Of a stretch of 64,000 bases of DNA, positions 1-11,492 are shown in pieces; position 1 is the first letter of the stretch; each line of letters opens with the position of its first letter. The notes beneath the pieces were generated by a model, which was not told where the DNA came from, did not search any database, and was given only the letters and a program-made list of their open reading frames with translations. Position numbers and translations under genes: made by a program. The stretch covers positions 1,302,001 to 1,366,000 of the forward strand of contig LSAX01000008.1 of the NCBI GenBank assembly GCA_001557505.1, given 5' to 3'. This DNA comes from Reticulascus tulasneorum (lineage: Eukaryota > Ascomycota > Sordariomycetes > Glomerellales > Reticulascaceae).

Positions 1-59
1 ATCTGTTTTCATGCGTCAGTCAAAACACACTGGCTAGGTGTCCATAGGGCTAGGCTTAC

Positions 60-221
60 CTCAACTTTGAACTCCTTGTCGAAGTTCCGCTCGAGCTCGT
101 CCAGCAGCTGCCACTCGTTTACCTCTCGCGTCCGTAAAGTTTGAACGACCTCGAGGCTGGACACGCTGTGGGAGCGGGAGGATGACCTTGGAAAGATTCT
201 TTCTGAAATCCAGTCGAACAT
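60..221 (-). CDS. 5' exon of an unrecognised gene, truncated by the window edge
   Basis: The ATG at 221 opens a 54-codon exon that ends at a consensus GTAAGC donor (first intron base 59). A CTGAC branch-like element lies near position 15 and the acceptor is outside the window. The peptide begins MFDWISERIF, then has a Ser/Arg-rich stretch and an acidic, probably helical segment (ELERNFDKEF). No family is recognised from this fragment. A TATA-like element sits about 85 bp upstream, which fits a real 5' end. The open frame extends seven codons upstream of this ATG only by way of TTG, so the ATG is preferred. Confidence 0.5.
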
Positions 222-303
222 GGTTGGGGTAATGAAGAACAAGAAGAAGGGGAAGCAAAATGACTCTGTGAGAACGATTGGCTGATTTCTAGGCCGTTGA
301 CAT

Positions 304-311
304 CTTATATA
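304..311 (-). promoter_or_regulatory. TATA-like box of the left-edge gene
   Basis: Read on the minus strand this is TATATAAG, about 85 bp upstream of the ATG at 221. That leaves room for a start site some 30 bp downstream and a short leader. Consensus match only. Confidence 0.4.
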
Positions 312-963
312 CCCGCGTGCTTGTGATTATTTTTGAGCTGCACATTGTCAACAATCGCCACTCACATCAGATGACAATACGGAGCATATCTACTGCCTAT
401 ATAGTAGAGGAGGCCGCAGTTATTGGGGTTTGATCTTCCTGCACCGCATGGTTGCCTTGTATTTGCCTCGCTTGGTGGGCGAACCAGTCCTTGAGGATGA
501 ATGTTGTGACCCAGAAAGTACTTGTCGGTAGTGGTACCCTGAGATACTTTCATGGTCTGACACCATCATATTGGTCGCCCCATTTCACTGAAACAGCGAC
601 AATTCTATCGTGTACCAGTTAAATCGGCGACAAGGTAGAGCAAGGAAACCTACCTAACTAGACGTCACTCGACTTCCTCGAGAACCAGTTGGCACCACTC
701 AGCAGATTCGAGCAGAACATCGTAATCGAAATTCTGATTGCCCAGGTCATACACCACTCGCGATTGCGGGTGCTGCTTGCAAGTCAATGGTCATCTTGCT
801 TCTCTGCAGCCTGTGCTCCCATGGTTACCGAGTGTGTTTGGATGCGCACCATAGATTTTATCAAACAGCAAGTAGAAGCAGGTATAAAGAGCATAACCTT
901 GCGATACTCTAGTCTATTAATATCCATCGCAGCTTGACTGATGGTGGGCCGTAGATGCTTCTT
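312..963. other. Intergenic, no gene seen
   Basis: Short open frames lie on both strands, none with recognisable protein features or splice structure. The stretch separates the promoter of the left-edge gene from the 3' end of the ABC transporter. Confidence 0.5.
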
Positions 964-3174
964 CTAAATATCACGGCTCTGGGTTTGGTTCTTCTCGAGC
1001 TTCTCTTTATCTAGTACATCATCCCGTTCCGTACCATCGTCATCAAAAAGGGTTTCCTGGGCTGGAATACGATTAGCAGTGTCATATATTTGTACATCGA
1101 CATACTTACCACTCCAGAGTTCAGCATACAGTCCTCCTCTGTCTATCAACTCCCTGTGTGTGCCCTTCTCTGCCACACTGCCCTCGTTGAGAACAATGAT
1201 CAGATCCGCATCAAAGATCGTCCTTAACCGATGCGCCACAAATACGCTTGTCCTGGCTTTCTCGCGCAAAATGCTATTTATGTTCAACATCAATGCCTGT
1301 TCTGTGTGAGTATCGAGTGCGCTGGTCGCCTCGTCAAAGAAAAGTAGTGGCGGATCCTTGAGAAGCAGTCGGCTCACAGCAAGTCGCTGCTTTTCGCCAC
1401 CTGATATCATCAAGCCGCGCTCGCCAACCTTTGTGTTGTAGCCGTCGGGGAACTTCTCAATGATCTCGTGTATGCGTGCTCTTTGGGCGGCCGCAAGAAC
1501 TTTCTCTCGTGGTGCAGATATGTCTCCATATCGAATGTTGTGCTCAACTGTGTCGTTGAAAAGAGGGGTATCTTGTGGCACGACGCCGATGGATTTCCGC
1601 AATGATTCAAGCGTGACAGACCGAATGTCTTGGTCGTCAATCAGGATTTGCCCTGACTGAACGTCATAAGAACGAAAGAGAAGTCGGAGCAAGGTCGACT
1701 TGCCGCAGCCGCTCGGCCCCACCACAGCAACCTTTTTTCCAGCAGGAATAGTGACGGAAAGATTTCGTAAGATAGGTCTTTCTGGATGGTATCCAAAGGA
1801 GACATTGTCGAATCTTATCTCACCACCTTTAACCAAAGCCAACGGCTTCGCGTTCGGTTCATCCTTGATGGTGACATTCACCTTCTGGAGGTTGAACAAT
1901 GTCTCCATGTCAAGAAGAGATTGTCTCAGTTCACGGTAGACTGAGCCGAGGAAGTTCAGCGGGACGGAAAGCTGGAACACGAGCAGATTGACCATGACCA
2001 GATCCCCGACAGTGAGCAGGCCCGAAGCAACACCATCCGCTGCCAAGTACATCATGGCGGTCAAGGATGACGAAAATATGATGTTTTGCCCGCTGTTGAG
2101 GAACGACAGGGATGTCGCCACCTTTATCGAGCTCTTCTCGTAATCCTTCAGCGCCTTGTCGTACCTTGATACCTCAAACTTTTCATTGTTGAAGTACTTT
2201 ACAGCCTCGTAATTGATCAGAGAATCAACTGCGACGGTCGACGCCTTATTGTCCGCAGCATTGGCTTGCCTTCTAAACTTTGTTCGCCACGCGGTGGTCC
2301 ATATTGTGAAGGCTGTGTATGTAACCATCGTAATCGCTGTGATTCCTGCGAATTGCGCGCCGTACTGGTAGGTCAAGATACCGCAAACCATGGTAATTTC
2401 GAGGGCTGTCGGCAAAACGTGAAACACCATACTGGTGAGTAAGAAGCTGATGCCCTTTGTCCCTCGATCAATTGCCCTGGTCAAGCCACCCGTCTGCTTG
2501 GAGAGATGAAAGCTAAGATCCAGGTGCAGCAAGTGATCGAAAACGTTACAGGCCACCCTCCGAATCGCCTTCTGCGCCACCGAAGCAAACACAGCGTTTC
2601 TCAGCTCTTGGAATACCGTCGCTCCTATTCTTGTCGCGCCGTATGCCAGTATCATGCTTCCCGCAATGGTGGTCGCTGTCCCACCCACGGATGCCACGTC
2701 GATGTTCATGGAGTCCACGATACTCTTGAAGTAGAAAGGCACCTGCACGTTCAATATCTTGGCGCCAAACAGCAAAGATACAGCCAGGCCCACTCTAAAC
2801 TTAGTCCCAATGCTGTCCTTCGGCCATAGATATCTTGACATCTCTTTCATGATTGCCCAGTCTGCAGTCCGTTGCTCCTGCGTCGTCTTATCTGCCAGAA
2901 CCAGGGGATCGCTCGGAATTGCTTTCTTTGATGATATGGAGCTCGAAAGGGTTTTCGCAGACGTTGTGGTTATCTTATGAAGCGGCTTTTGTCCATCTTC
3001 AAGCTTTTTCGCTGCTGCATCTTTTGGTTGCTCGCGGGGGCGCGACGCGCTCGTCTGGAACACTCGGATCGTGCCAGATGGACGTTGCGGAAGCCATGCC
3101 GGCCTGCAGAGATACCCGTCGATAAAGCCCCGAGGGCAGCGCAGAGGAGTTTTATGTATCGCTCTGGGAATCAT
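964..3174 (-). CDS. ATM1: Mitochondrial ABC half-transporter, ATM1/ABCB7 type
   Basis: Single-exon gene of 736 codons. ATM1 is an inner-mitochondrial-membrane half-transporter that works as a homodimer and exports a glutathione-linked sulfur compound needed for cytosolic Fe-S assembly. What is visible: a basic N-terminal presequence ([12 protein letters not shown]), an ABC membrane domain over about residues 130-430, and a nucleotide-binding domain with Walker [10 protein letters not shown], signature [14 protein letters not shown], Walker [13 protein letters not shown] and the H-loop AHRL. Length matches fungal ATM1. The open frame continues 21 codons upstream only to a TTG; the ATG at 3174 starts directly at the amphipathic presequence and is preferred. 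The product ends in an acidic/basic tail ([18 protein letters not shown]). HMT1-type vacuolar half-transporters are the main alternative, but they carry an extra N-terminal membrane domain that is absent here. Confidence 0.93.
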   Translation of the reverse strand: MIPRAIHKTPLRCPRGFIDGYLCRPAWLPQRPSGTIRVFQTSASRPREQPKDAAAKKLEDGQKPLHKITTTSAKTLSSSISSKKAIPSDPLVLADKTTQEQRTADWAIMKEMSRYLWPKDSIGTKFRVGLAVSLLFGAKILNVQVPFYFKSIVDSMNIDVASVGGTATTIAGSMILAYGATRIGATVFQELRNAVFASVAQKAIRRVACNVFDHLLHLDLSFHLSKQTGGLTRAIDRGTKGISFLLTSMVFHVLPTALEITMVCGILTYQYGAQFAGITAITMVTYTAFTIWTTAWRTKFRRQANAADNKASTVAVDSLINYEAVKYFNNEKFEVSRYDKALKDYEKSSIKVATSLSFLNSGQNIIFSSSLTAMMYLAADGVASGLLTVGDLVMVNLLVFQLSVPLNFLGSVYRELRQSLLDMETLFNLQKVNVTIKDEPNAKPLALVKGGEIRFDNVSFGYHPERPILRNLSVTIPAGKKVAVVGPSGCGKSTLLRLLFRSYDVQSGQILIDDQDIRSVTLESLRKSIGVVPQDTPLFNDTVEHNIRYGDISAPREKVLAAAQRARIHEIIEKFPDGYNTKVGERGLMISGGEKQRLAVSRLLLKDPPLLFFDEATSALDTHTEQALMLNINSILREKARTSVFVAHRLRTIFDADLIIVLNEGSVAEKGTHRELIDRGGLYAELWSGKYVDVQIYDTANRIPAQETLFDDDGTERDDVLDKEKLEKNQTQSRDI

Positions 3175-4197
3175 CGTGGCCGCAAAAGAATCATCTTCAG
3201 GCGAGCCTCGCTGGCTGTGGTTGAGGTTCGCCGGCAATGGCGGGGGTGCCTAAGCTATCGATAAGCAGTAGTGGGAAGGTCAATTGGCGACGTTTGGTAG
3301 AATGGGTGGACTAAATGTGGTCTGATCGGAATGAACGTCCACTCAAGAGTCAAATCTGTCGCAGAGATAGGTATACTGGCTCTTTCCGCTTGTCCAGTGG
3401 ACCAGAACTGGAGGATGGTGGAAAAGTCGTCAGCTAAGGCGATTGCTCGCTGGAGCTCGGGATGATGCAAGATTGGCGGCCTGAGGCAGCAAACACTCTA
3501 CACCGAATATGACCCGTGGTTAAGTTTGTTCACCGAGGTGAATCCTCCCTTTCCCCTGCTGATATCAATCGACCACCTGTCTGACTCGGCACCACTTTCC
3601 CCTTCCAATTCGAGAAATCGCGGGAGACGATCCCACGACGATCTTGGCAATGGAGTAATCTTTTCCGGAAATAAATTCTCCTAGGATCAACATTGGCATC
3701 TGAAGTGCTATTTTTACTGTGGAACACGAACATGCGGCAGAGGTTGTTTCAAGCGAGGCCGAGTCCTTACCCACACGCTCTGCAATGCCACCGGGAGGAG
3801 GACCATTCACAAGCGTAGAAGTCTTTCGGTCTGTGCAGCTAGTCTGAACAAAATTTGGAATGCCTCCACTGTACTGCATCAAGCACGTTTCTTCTGAGGC
3901 TAGTATTTCTGCCAAGAGCACACACCCCTGGACCAAAGTATCCCTGGCCTAAGGGAATTTGTCTACCATTTAGTACGTACACGATTGTATCTGAATAGTC
4001 CGAGATCTCCCCAAACATGATAGAACAGTCCGTCCAGCCTCTTACTATGCGCATTGTGGAGAGAACTGAGTTGGGGCTCTCTGTTTGACGATCTTTGAAG
4101 GGTCTTGTGGCTTGAGTGGTTTTCCGCAGTTTCCAGCTTCGACTATTGGGGTATCGTGTCGAGCTGCTTGACTGAAATAATGCAAAAAGTACTCCAC
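3175..4197. other. Intergenic, only weak coding-like frames
   Basis: About 1 kb between two minus-strand genes. Two overlapping minus-strand frames (3565-3936 and 3839-4054) have mildly protein-like composition, but no splice model or family supports them. It probably holds the promoter and leader of the ABC transporter and the 3' UTR of the next gene. Confidence 0.4.
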
Positions 4198-5627
4198 TCA
4201 GCCACGATTATCCAGATACCTTCCATCCTGTCCCCTTTGCGCCAGTGGAAGCGGGCTCCGTTGGAGCGGCATTTGGTATGAATCTCGTACGTACATTGGA
4301 TCAGGCGTGTAGGCTTCGTAGTTGTCATTCATAGAATCTCGAAATTGTGCTCCTCTTACAGCTAACGGAGGAGGCGGTGATGGGAGAGGAGGACCATTCG
4401 GGTCCTTCTTCTCCTCGTAGTATCCGTCATTGACCTGCATGTTGTTTGTGCCGCTATCGTCGTATGCTGCTTTCATGAGATTGTCCATGGTCCGAGTGTC
4501 GTCCCTCTCTGTTCTTGGGGGGCCAAACAGTGTGGTTCGAGCCGTCCGCATGCCTGCCGCAAGTCCAGAGGATGGATGGCCCTTTTTGGATTTCATGAAG
4601 CATCGTCGAGCGATCAGAGCTATGGCAACGAGAACGCCGATCACAGCTGCACGAGCATTAGTATATACATCCTGCTGATATTGATCTAGGAGTTTCTTAC
4701 CTGTCACACCAAAGGCAATGCCAATGGCCGATCCTCGATCAACAGTTGGCGCGAGTGGGCTGCCGCTGGGTAGTGTTGTGACACCGGGGGCTTTAACCGC
4801 ATCTGCTGGCAATGGGGTAGGCAACAGAGGGTTCGAACCCGCAGTCACCAATGGGAGCTGAGTTGCTTGGAGTGGTACCCCTGCGCTAGGAACAGCAGCA
4901 ACGGGCGGGGATATGATGGAATTGACCATGGCCATTGTGCTGAAGCCCCCTACAGCTTGTGTAAGCCCGGCAGCCGGAGCCTGCAGGGCAGGGGCGGGTG
5001 TCTGTACTGGAGCGGGAACAATAGTGCTAAAGGGCCGGGGCGTAAGAGAGGCCGGTGGTAGAACAGCCGCCGGTGGGGGAATGGCCGCCGGAACAGTTGC
5101 TGCTGGTGGCGCAACAATAGCAGCAGGAATGGCGGTAGCGGCTGGGATTCCAGGCGTTCCTACGAGAGGGAAAGCTCCAGGTGGAGGTAATGGTATCGGC
5201 GATGTTGCTATCCGCGAGACTTCCTCCTGTTCCTCTTCTTCCTCTGAATCAAATTCCGCTGCAATTAAGCCGGCTGAAGCTTCAGCATCGCTATCCGAGT
5301 CCGCCTCGATTTGTGAAGCTCCAGGAACCGCACCCTCAACTGCTGCATCCTCCGCATCTGAATCAGGTTCCTCCACTGCTCCAGATGCTGCAGCCTCTTC
5401 ATCCGACGAGCTGGCCTCCTCTTCTTCCTCTTCCTCTGCTTCTTCTGGCTCTTCAGGCACCGCCGGAGCAACTTGTCGCCGACTGAGTTGATGTCTCGGC
5501 CGTCCGGGGAACTTAGGCTCACTTCTCCTCCTCCTTTGGCTATCACACTGGTCAGTTGGATGTATACTTTCATGATACCAAGCTGGTATATCACTTACCG
5601 GAGACCGCCCACCGTCCTCAGTTCCAT
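4198..5627 (-). CDS. Acidic, Pro/Ala-rich single-pass membrane protein
   Basis: The main frame encodes, in order: a basic segment (RRRRSEPKFPGR), a Glu/Asp/Ser-rich acidic block, a long Pro/Ala/Val-rich low-complexity region, one transmembrane helix and a cytosolic tail rich in Pro and Tyr. The helix is completed only after removing a 54-bp intron at 4647-4700. That intron is a multiple of three without a stop, so the unspliced frame hides it; spliced, it reads AIGIAFGVTAVIGVLVAIAL then RRCF. The architecture resembles fungal Mid2/WSC-like surface sensors, but no signal peptide or Cys-rich domain is visible. The 5' end is uncertain: the long frame begins with GTG (5706), not ATG. A plausible model uses the ATG at 5627, a short exon to 5599, and a 59-bp intron 5540-5598 (GTAAGT donor, CTGAC branch, TAG acceptor). 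Function unknown. Confidence 0.6.
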
Positions 5628-7924
5628 ACTGTTGCTGTGATTTTGCTCCTGCGAACTGGACTGGAGTCTTGTATTGCTCCTGGTTTGACTCGTCGTCACC
5701 GGCCACCTTGTATATTTCAGATCTTTACGCAAGAAAAAGGGAACAAGGGAAAAAAGTCGACCAGCGAAGCCTGAAAATGAATTGCACAGCACAGCTGCAC
5801 ACCCTAAGAGAAGAAGAAAAGCGGAAAGACAACCAGTGAAAGAAACAGGCCGCTAACATCCAAAGAAAGTAATTAGGTGGAAAGATCAGGAACAGACGAG
5901 ACAAGTAATACAACACGGAGAGTCATGTATCTGTATATGACCTTCGCCACCGGTGTCCATTTCCGTACTAAATTCGTCTGTGACGTCCATGTTTCATCCA
6001 TTTTGGTTTTTTGGTTGCCAAGAAGCGTGTCAAACACCAGCCAAGCGATGGTGAGGCACTGATGCTCGCGTGTCCCTGTCGGGGGATCTCCACAATGACC
6101 GTGCCCGTAATCCAGATTGTTTCGAGTGTCGCGGTCACGAACAGATTCGAGCACAGATTTTCGCTAATCAGTTCCGTATTTGTTTCCTCGGCCACATCTG
6201 CCGTGCTTTAGTGAGTGGTGAGAGGTGTTCCACAAACCAGGGCTGGATTACTCCCAGTCACGGTCTCCCACCACTTAGGCTTAGCCTGATAATGCCAGTC
6301 CCCCACTCGTGCCTATGTTCTGCCAGTCAACATCCCACAGGTTCGACCTCTGGCCATGCTTGCAGGGATAGCTCCTATATTCTCGGCTGCCTTCAAAGCC
6401 GCACTTGATTCTGCTTTCCTCTTCAGGTCTGGTGTGACATCCTTTAGTTCGCAACATCGAACCACGGCTCAAAGGGATCCCATGCACCGATGCAGAAGTT
6501 GACGCCTTTTTTTTAGGCAGCGTTGAGGAAGGTAACCTGCGAAGACCGCCAAGCTGACTGGATTTTGAATCTGAGGCAGTCAGGCAGTCACTCAATCTGA
6601 GATACATGCAATGCGATAATTCTCGGGATCTAAGCAAGTGCTCTGCTAAGAAACACCTTTACCATACCGCTGAAACCCATGAGTTAGCAGCGTCATGAAG
6701 CTCACTCTGCTATGAGTGGCAACATGTGCCATACCCGCATGATTACTTTCGCAGTGGCTATCAAGTTTTGAAGTACTGCAGGACGGACTGAGACCACCCA
6801 CAAACTTAGATACGAAGGGGGTGCCCAATTTCGAACCTCTATGCTATGAGCCAGTATGCCGGATTATCATAGCACTGGGGGGGGAAGTAAAGTGACCATG
6901 CTCGCTATGAGACTTTCGAATACCAAGAGCTAATTGCTACGCCCGTACCGTGTTGTATCTAGTTGGGGACGCCCAAAAACAGAGTGTTCAGCAGATGTAA
7001 AGTGTCCAGTGTCCCGAATCATGATAAACGCAGCATCATGGAGCATGCCGAAGATTGCATTGACAATTGTTCAAGCTGTACTATTCTTTTTATGCACATT
7101 CTATTTACAGCTCGTGGTGTATGAATCTCGCGGTACTTTCCATCCATGTTTCAGGACATAAATGCACAGGATAGCCATGCAAATAACGGAGCTAAGAGAT
7201 GGCCCACCGAGTCGCACAGAGCCTCCACGCATCCGGTTTTCAACCAAGGACGCAATAAAGCATTAGGAACGCTATTCTCATCCCTAATCCATAGCTTCAA
7301 TGTTGGGGATGTTTGTGGAACTCACCGTGGGGTTCCCCATGGTGTCACATCTTCAATGATCTGGGGTCGGATAGCCGGAACGATCTTATGTGTTTTTTGA
7401 GACGGCAAAATAGGATCCTCCATTTCTTTATGTATTACTTTTGGCCTTTTTCTCTCAGACTGGCAGCTACCACTTATGCTTAGATGTTAGTTTGAAACAT
7501 ACCCCCAGCTGCTGGTGGCTCCGAGTCCCGACGGTCGCGTGCCACGAGATTGGAATTGAACAGATGTTCGAGCCTACCGACAATATTTCTACTACTGACG
7601 ACACAGAAGTCTGCGAAAGACAACGACAAGTCATGGAGATAAGTGTGTGTTGTGCGTATCAGGTTTAGGCACAGGAATAGGAATATCTTGTCACATGTGG
7701 TGACATGATGAACATCATTGCCAGGGTGCTTGCTGCTTCGTTTTCATGTCTTCAGGACAGCTTCTTGAATTCTGTCATTCACGACAACCATCACGCTTTC
7801 AAGCACAGTTCGGCATATCTTACCCTACGTGAGGATTGTAGGCTGTAGTCATTGAGTTGACCTCCAGAAACGACTTACATCGCTGCCCTAGTTCTCCTAT
7901 CCCGAGCAGAGGAAGTCACACTAC
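5628..7924. other. Long intergenic stretch, no gene seen
   Basis: About 2.3 kb with scattered open frames under 120 codons on both strands. None shows family motifs, a convincing start or consistent splice sites. No tRNA-like or repeat structure was found. Confidence 0.45.
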
Positions 7925-9256
7925 TCATACCCGCCCAGGGACCCGTTTCCGACCCAGCTTCCTGTGCTCTTGGTTCTCCTCTTCGCCCTGCTTGAGTAGT
8001 TTTTGCATCTCTATCCTATGAGTCTCCTTCTCTTTCCTGTCCTTCTCTTTGCGAATTCGGTTTCTCGATGCAAGCAGAGCCATGTATTTCTCCTGCTCTG
8101 CCTTTGTATCTGCTTCTATCTGCTGCTTCTTTCGTGAACGCACAAGGTCTTTGGCCTGCTGCTCCGCAGGCGCTAGCCGTCCCCGAGCCTTTAGGGCCAT
8201 GCATTCGGCATGCCGCTGCCGCGCCCTCTCGGTGCGAGTCTCTATGCCCGCGGGAAGTCCGTAGAACACCAGCTCGATTCTCTTTCCAGTTGGGAGGGTA
8301 ACTGTTCTGGTGTTGCTGCGGTCGTTCAATCCACGTGCAAAATATGCTGTTTCAAGGGCGTCCTCATCGTGGAGGCGACGAAGGGGGATGCCCAGGAATC
8401 TGGTCTTTACAATGGTGTTAACGTGAATGCAAAAGTTGGTCTTGAAGTCTCGGACCAGATCATGCGTCGCTTTTTCATCAAGGGTCCCATCCAGCGAGAC
8501 AGGATGTGTGCTCCTGACGTAGAAGGTCCGTTTATGGTCTTCTATATCGTCGAATCGTGGTGGGCCCCATGGAGATTGGTCGCACTTGTACCTATAGACG
8601 GCGAAGAGAGAAATATCGAGGCTCTCAAAGTGTGGCAGGGCGGTGACGAGCGAATTCATCTCCTCGTGGAAATGCTCCATGTATTCGGGGCAGACTTCAA
8701 GTGTCCTCAATGCTTTGCACTGGAGGATCGTCTTCCAAAACTTTTGCCATTGACCAAAACCGTGGCGTGAAATCATGAATCTTTGTCTCACGGCATCCCA
8801 AAAGTCGCCGCCCATGATACTCACGTGGCGAATGTACTGGCGGTATTGCCATCTGAGACGGGTCCCAATGAACTCGACGACCTCGGGGGCTTCGCCGAAG
8901 CAGAACACATTCTCAGCCCAGAACAGAGGTGCTGCCTCATTGTGCACTTGTTTATTCGCGAGCAAGAGTCCAAGGGATTGGCGCTTGGCACAGTCACACA
9001 AACTGGTGGTCGTGAGGTCGTAGGCTTTGTACTGACGGCTGGTTTGGCAGAGCATAAACGGTGGTGGTTCAAGCGTCGAGCTGTCATATGATTTGAAGCG
9101 GCACGAGCTCGCGTGGGTCCTATTCCATCGGGATGTTTCAATGAGGCAGAATCCGTAAATGATTTCGCGTATTTCTCCTGGGAGGCCTAGCAAGCGCTTT
9201 TGATATGGTTGGACCTGGGATTCAGGCAACTTGATGGTGAGAGTGAGTTCAGCCAT
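7925..9256 (-). CDS. DUF7730/F-box-like domain protein with basic coiled-coil tail
   Basis: 443 codons, apparently intronless. Residues about 15-90 show the fold typical of the large fungal DUF7730/2EXR-like group: an LPGEIREIIYGFCL opening, then LLLANKQVHNEAAPLFWAEN, followed by a leucine-rich region with recurring LRTLEV/FESLDISLF elements. The last 110 residues are strongly charged (KARGRLAPAEQQAKDLVRSR and further Lys/Glu/Gln-rich sequence), probably a coiled coil. The open frame begins at a TTG (9301); the first ATG, at 9256, is used. Members are usually uncharacterised; an F-box-like protein-binding role is only an analogy. No link to the neighbours is evident. Confidence 0.7.
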   Translation of the reverse strand: MAELTLTIKLPESQVQPYQKRLLGLPGEIREIIYGFCLIETSRWNRTHASSCRFKSYDSSTLEPPPFMLCQTSRQYKAYDLTTTSLCDCAKRQSLGLLLANKQVHNEAAPLFWAENVFCFGEAPEVVEFIGTRLRWQYRQYIRHVSIMGGDFWDAVRQRFMISRHGFGQWQKFWKTILQCKALRTLEVCPEYMEHFHEEMNSLVTALPHFESLDISLFAVYRYKCDQSPWGPPRFDDIEDHKRTFYVRSTHPVSLDGTLDEKATHDLVRDFKTNFCIHVNTIVKTRFLGIPLRRLHDEDALETAYFARGLNDRSNTRTVTLPTGKRIELVFYGLPAGIETRTERARQRHAECMALKARGRLAPAEQQAKDLVRSRKKQQIEADTKAEQEKYMALLASRNRIRKEKDRKEKETHRIEMQKLLKQGEEENQEHRKLGRKRVPGRV

Positions 9257-10622
9257 GATATGGCTGGATTTGGCGTTGGTAGGTGCGATATCCGGGTTCA
9301 ATGATAAAGTACTGTGCCAATCGGCGAACTTCTTGAGGAAGTCTTGGGCTTCTTGTGGATCTGTAGTTAATCTGGTCGTTGAATCTGCGATTTGAACTTA
9401 TCCCACTGACTAAAAAGACATTACCTCAGGTCTTCCAGTCCAGATAGCCGGCGAATGACTCACCTGAAGGCTGCCTCACGAGGCTCACGGTGCACTGCCC
9501 AGGGGCTGCTACTTAAGGCCTAGGTTTCTCACGTCACTGCCCACCCCACCCTGTCACCCCCACCAACTGACCCACTCACTGACCCCGGCCACCAACTGAA
9601 CAAAACTGCCTGGGTGTTGATGGACGTAGACGGTATTAAATAGTAAAGGTAAAGGGGTTGTCGCCAATCATCGACATCGGCGACATTAGCGACCTATTTT
9701 CCCTGTCAAGCATAGGCAGGACGAAAAAGATGAAGGCGGGGAGGCAAAGGAGGCGAAATTCATGACACCCTAATAAATGCATCATCATAGTCCAAAAATT
9801 TGCTTCACTTGGCTGTATTGAAACGCTGACACGCAAACGCAAGAGAGAGCTCCATCACGTCCTTCTTCACATGGGATAGGAAATCGTGACAATTTTCGGC
9901 ATTGATCCCTAAATCCCCCGGGTCGCATGATGTGCCCATATGAAATCCGCCTGTGAATCTGCCCTTGAGTAGTACCTGAGCCTGTTTGTCCTCTGGTTGC
10001 TGGGTTCGCAATACCACATCTTCATATAGGGTAACCATTCTTCCCGTATCCTCCTCGTCACTATCAACTTCTGGAAGGAGTATCAACTTCCCGTAAGGTT
10101 CAATTCTCCGAGAAATGCATAATTACAGCGAATCAGTAGCCGAACCAGAACCTCAACTCTCGTATATGGTTAAGTAAGATGAGTGGCGGTGTCATCTTGG
10201 AGAGGTATGCCAGGGACAATGGTATTGCATCGAAGGAAAGCATACGCAAGATATCAATCGTATATAGGGAAGTCATTTCACCTACACATGCAATTCGTCT
10301 GGAATGACATGCAAAACTTGCAAGTCTGTGTGCGCAGGTTCCGTTGACTGCCTGCGAGGCTCACGTCGCAACCCAGTAACAAAACCCCGAAAGCTACAAA
10401 GCCCATCAAATCTTGGATGCGCGGGTTGTAGTTCGGTAATATGGAAGCTATGCCACGATTGTTTCGTCAATTAATACATGCTGGTAAGCGCTTTGTCCAC
10501 CATATATGACATGTAGCCAGCACCATTGAGTTTACCGCAAGTCAAACATGATTGTGCGCTACATAATCATGGCATATGCGCTTCCGTCTCTCTTGCTCAA
10601 AACACTTTTGCGATTCAACTTT
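9257..10622. other. Intergenic with one coding-like remnant
   Basis: Holds the putative promoter region of the DUF7730 gene, a C-rich stretch near 9535-9600 and the remnant described separately at 9805-10125. No further gene is supported. Confidence 0.4.
9805..10125 (-). pseudogene. Coding-like remnant, family not recognised
   Basis: A 107-codon open stretch without an ATG at its 5' end, bounded upstream by a TAA. Composition is protein-like: an acidic turn (LLPEVDSDEEDTGR) followed by a mixed alpha/beta-looking segment ending in ELSLAFACQRFNTAK. Either the last exon of a gene whose upstream exons are lost, or chance. No family can be named. Confidence 0.25.
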
Positions 10623-11492
10623 CTATTGAGCTCGCAGCTTCTCCACTCTGGCCTTCGTCTTCTCCGCGACGGATTCTTCGTCATATATGAAGGTTACGCT
10701 CTGCTGTTTGATGACCTTCTGAGCCCATGCGTAGAAGTTGGGCGCCTTGTCGGGGAGGGCACTCGTCAAAGACTCAGGGGCGAGGCCATACTTGGTAGAA
10801 GTAAAAAGACGGAGGAGGAATGATCCCGTAAGAACCTGGGCCATATTTAAGCACTCAAGTGTGACCAAACGAATTCATGACATAATTAAATACTAACCTC
10901 GGCCAATGTCAATTTCTCGCTGCCTCCGAAAAACGGCTTTGCGTCACTCAGCAATGGTTCTAATTCCTTGACGATAATTGCGACGAATTCGTCCGCGTGA
11001 GTCTTTGCCTCATCCTCTGTCTTGGCGAAGAGAGTCTTGAAGTACAGGCCATTGGCTTTGGTGAAGTACGTGTCAACAAAGAAATTGATTCTTGCCCTGC
11101 GCAGGGCAGCTCCCTTTTCGGTCGAGGCGGGGAGCAGGTGCGAGGGATGGGCATCGACTAAGAATTGCGAGACGATAGCAGACTCGGTGATAATTTCACC
11201 ATCGTACTCGATACTCGGAACTAGACCTCGGGGGTTGATCTTGAGATAAGATGGGTCCCGCGGCACGGAGAGGTCGATAATCTCCTCTTCATACGGCAAG
11301 CCTAGTTCGATGAGGGCGATATGGGCTCTGTGTGCCCCTGTGATGCGCAACTGTCAGCAAACTTTGAGCTTCAAAAGGTATCGGCGCGAGTGGAAGCTCC
11401 ACAACAGAGGGTGAGGATGCACGCCCGAGGCACGTACAAGGGCAGCCGTGGTTTGTGTACAGCTTAATCTTTGGAGTCGCTGGAGTAGCCAT
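10623..11492 (-). CDS. Glutathione S-transferase, omega-like
   Basis: Three exons give a 235-residue protein: 11438-11492, 10898-11337 and 10623-10835, with introns 11338-11437 (GTACGT donor, GCTGAC branch, CAG acceptor) and 10836-10897 (GTTAGT donor, CAG acceptor). Splicing rebuilds the thioredoxin-like N-terminal domain with the CPWAHRA motif (catalytic-type Cys about residue 17), followed by the cis-Pro loop GLVPSIEYDGEIITES and an all-alpha C-terminal domain. A Cys in this position is typical of omega-class and related fungal GSTs, which act as thioltransferases or reductases rather than classic conjugating enzymes. Length matches the family. The open frame extends upstream only via GTG; the ATG at 11492 is used. 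Likely cytosolic, no targeting signal. Confidence 0.87.

Noticed and set aside
3565..4054. Possible small secreted protein between the ABC transporter and the membrane protein
   Set aside because: Two frames overlap without a workable splice, and there is no signal peptide or family match.
4913..5491. 192-codon plus-strand frame opposite the acidic membrane-protein gene
   Set aside because: Antisense of a GC-biased low-complexity region; composition mirrors the true gene.
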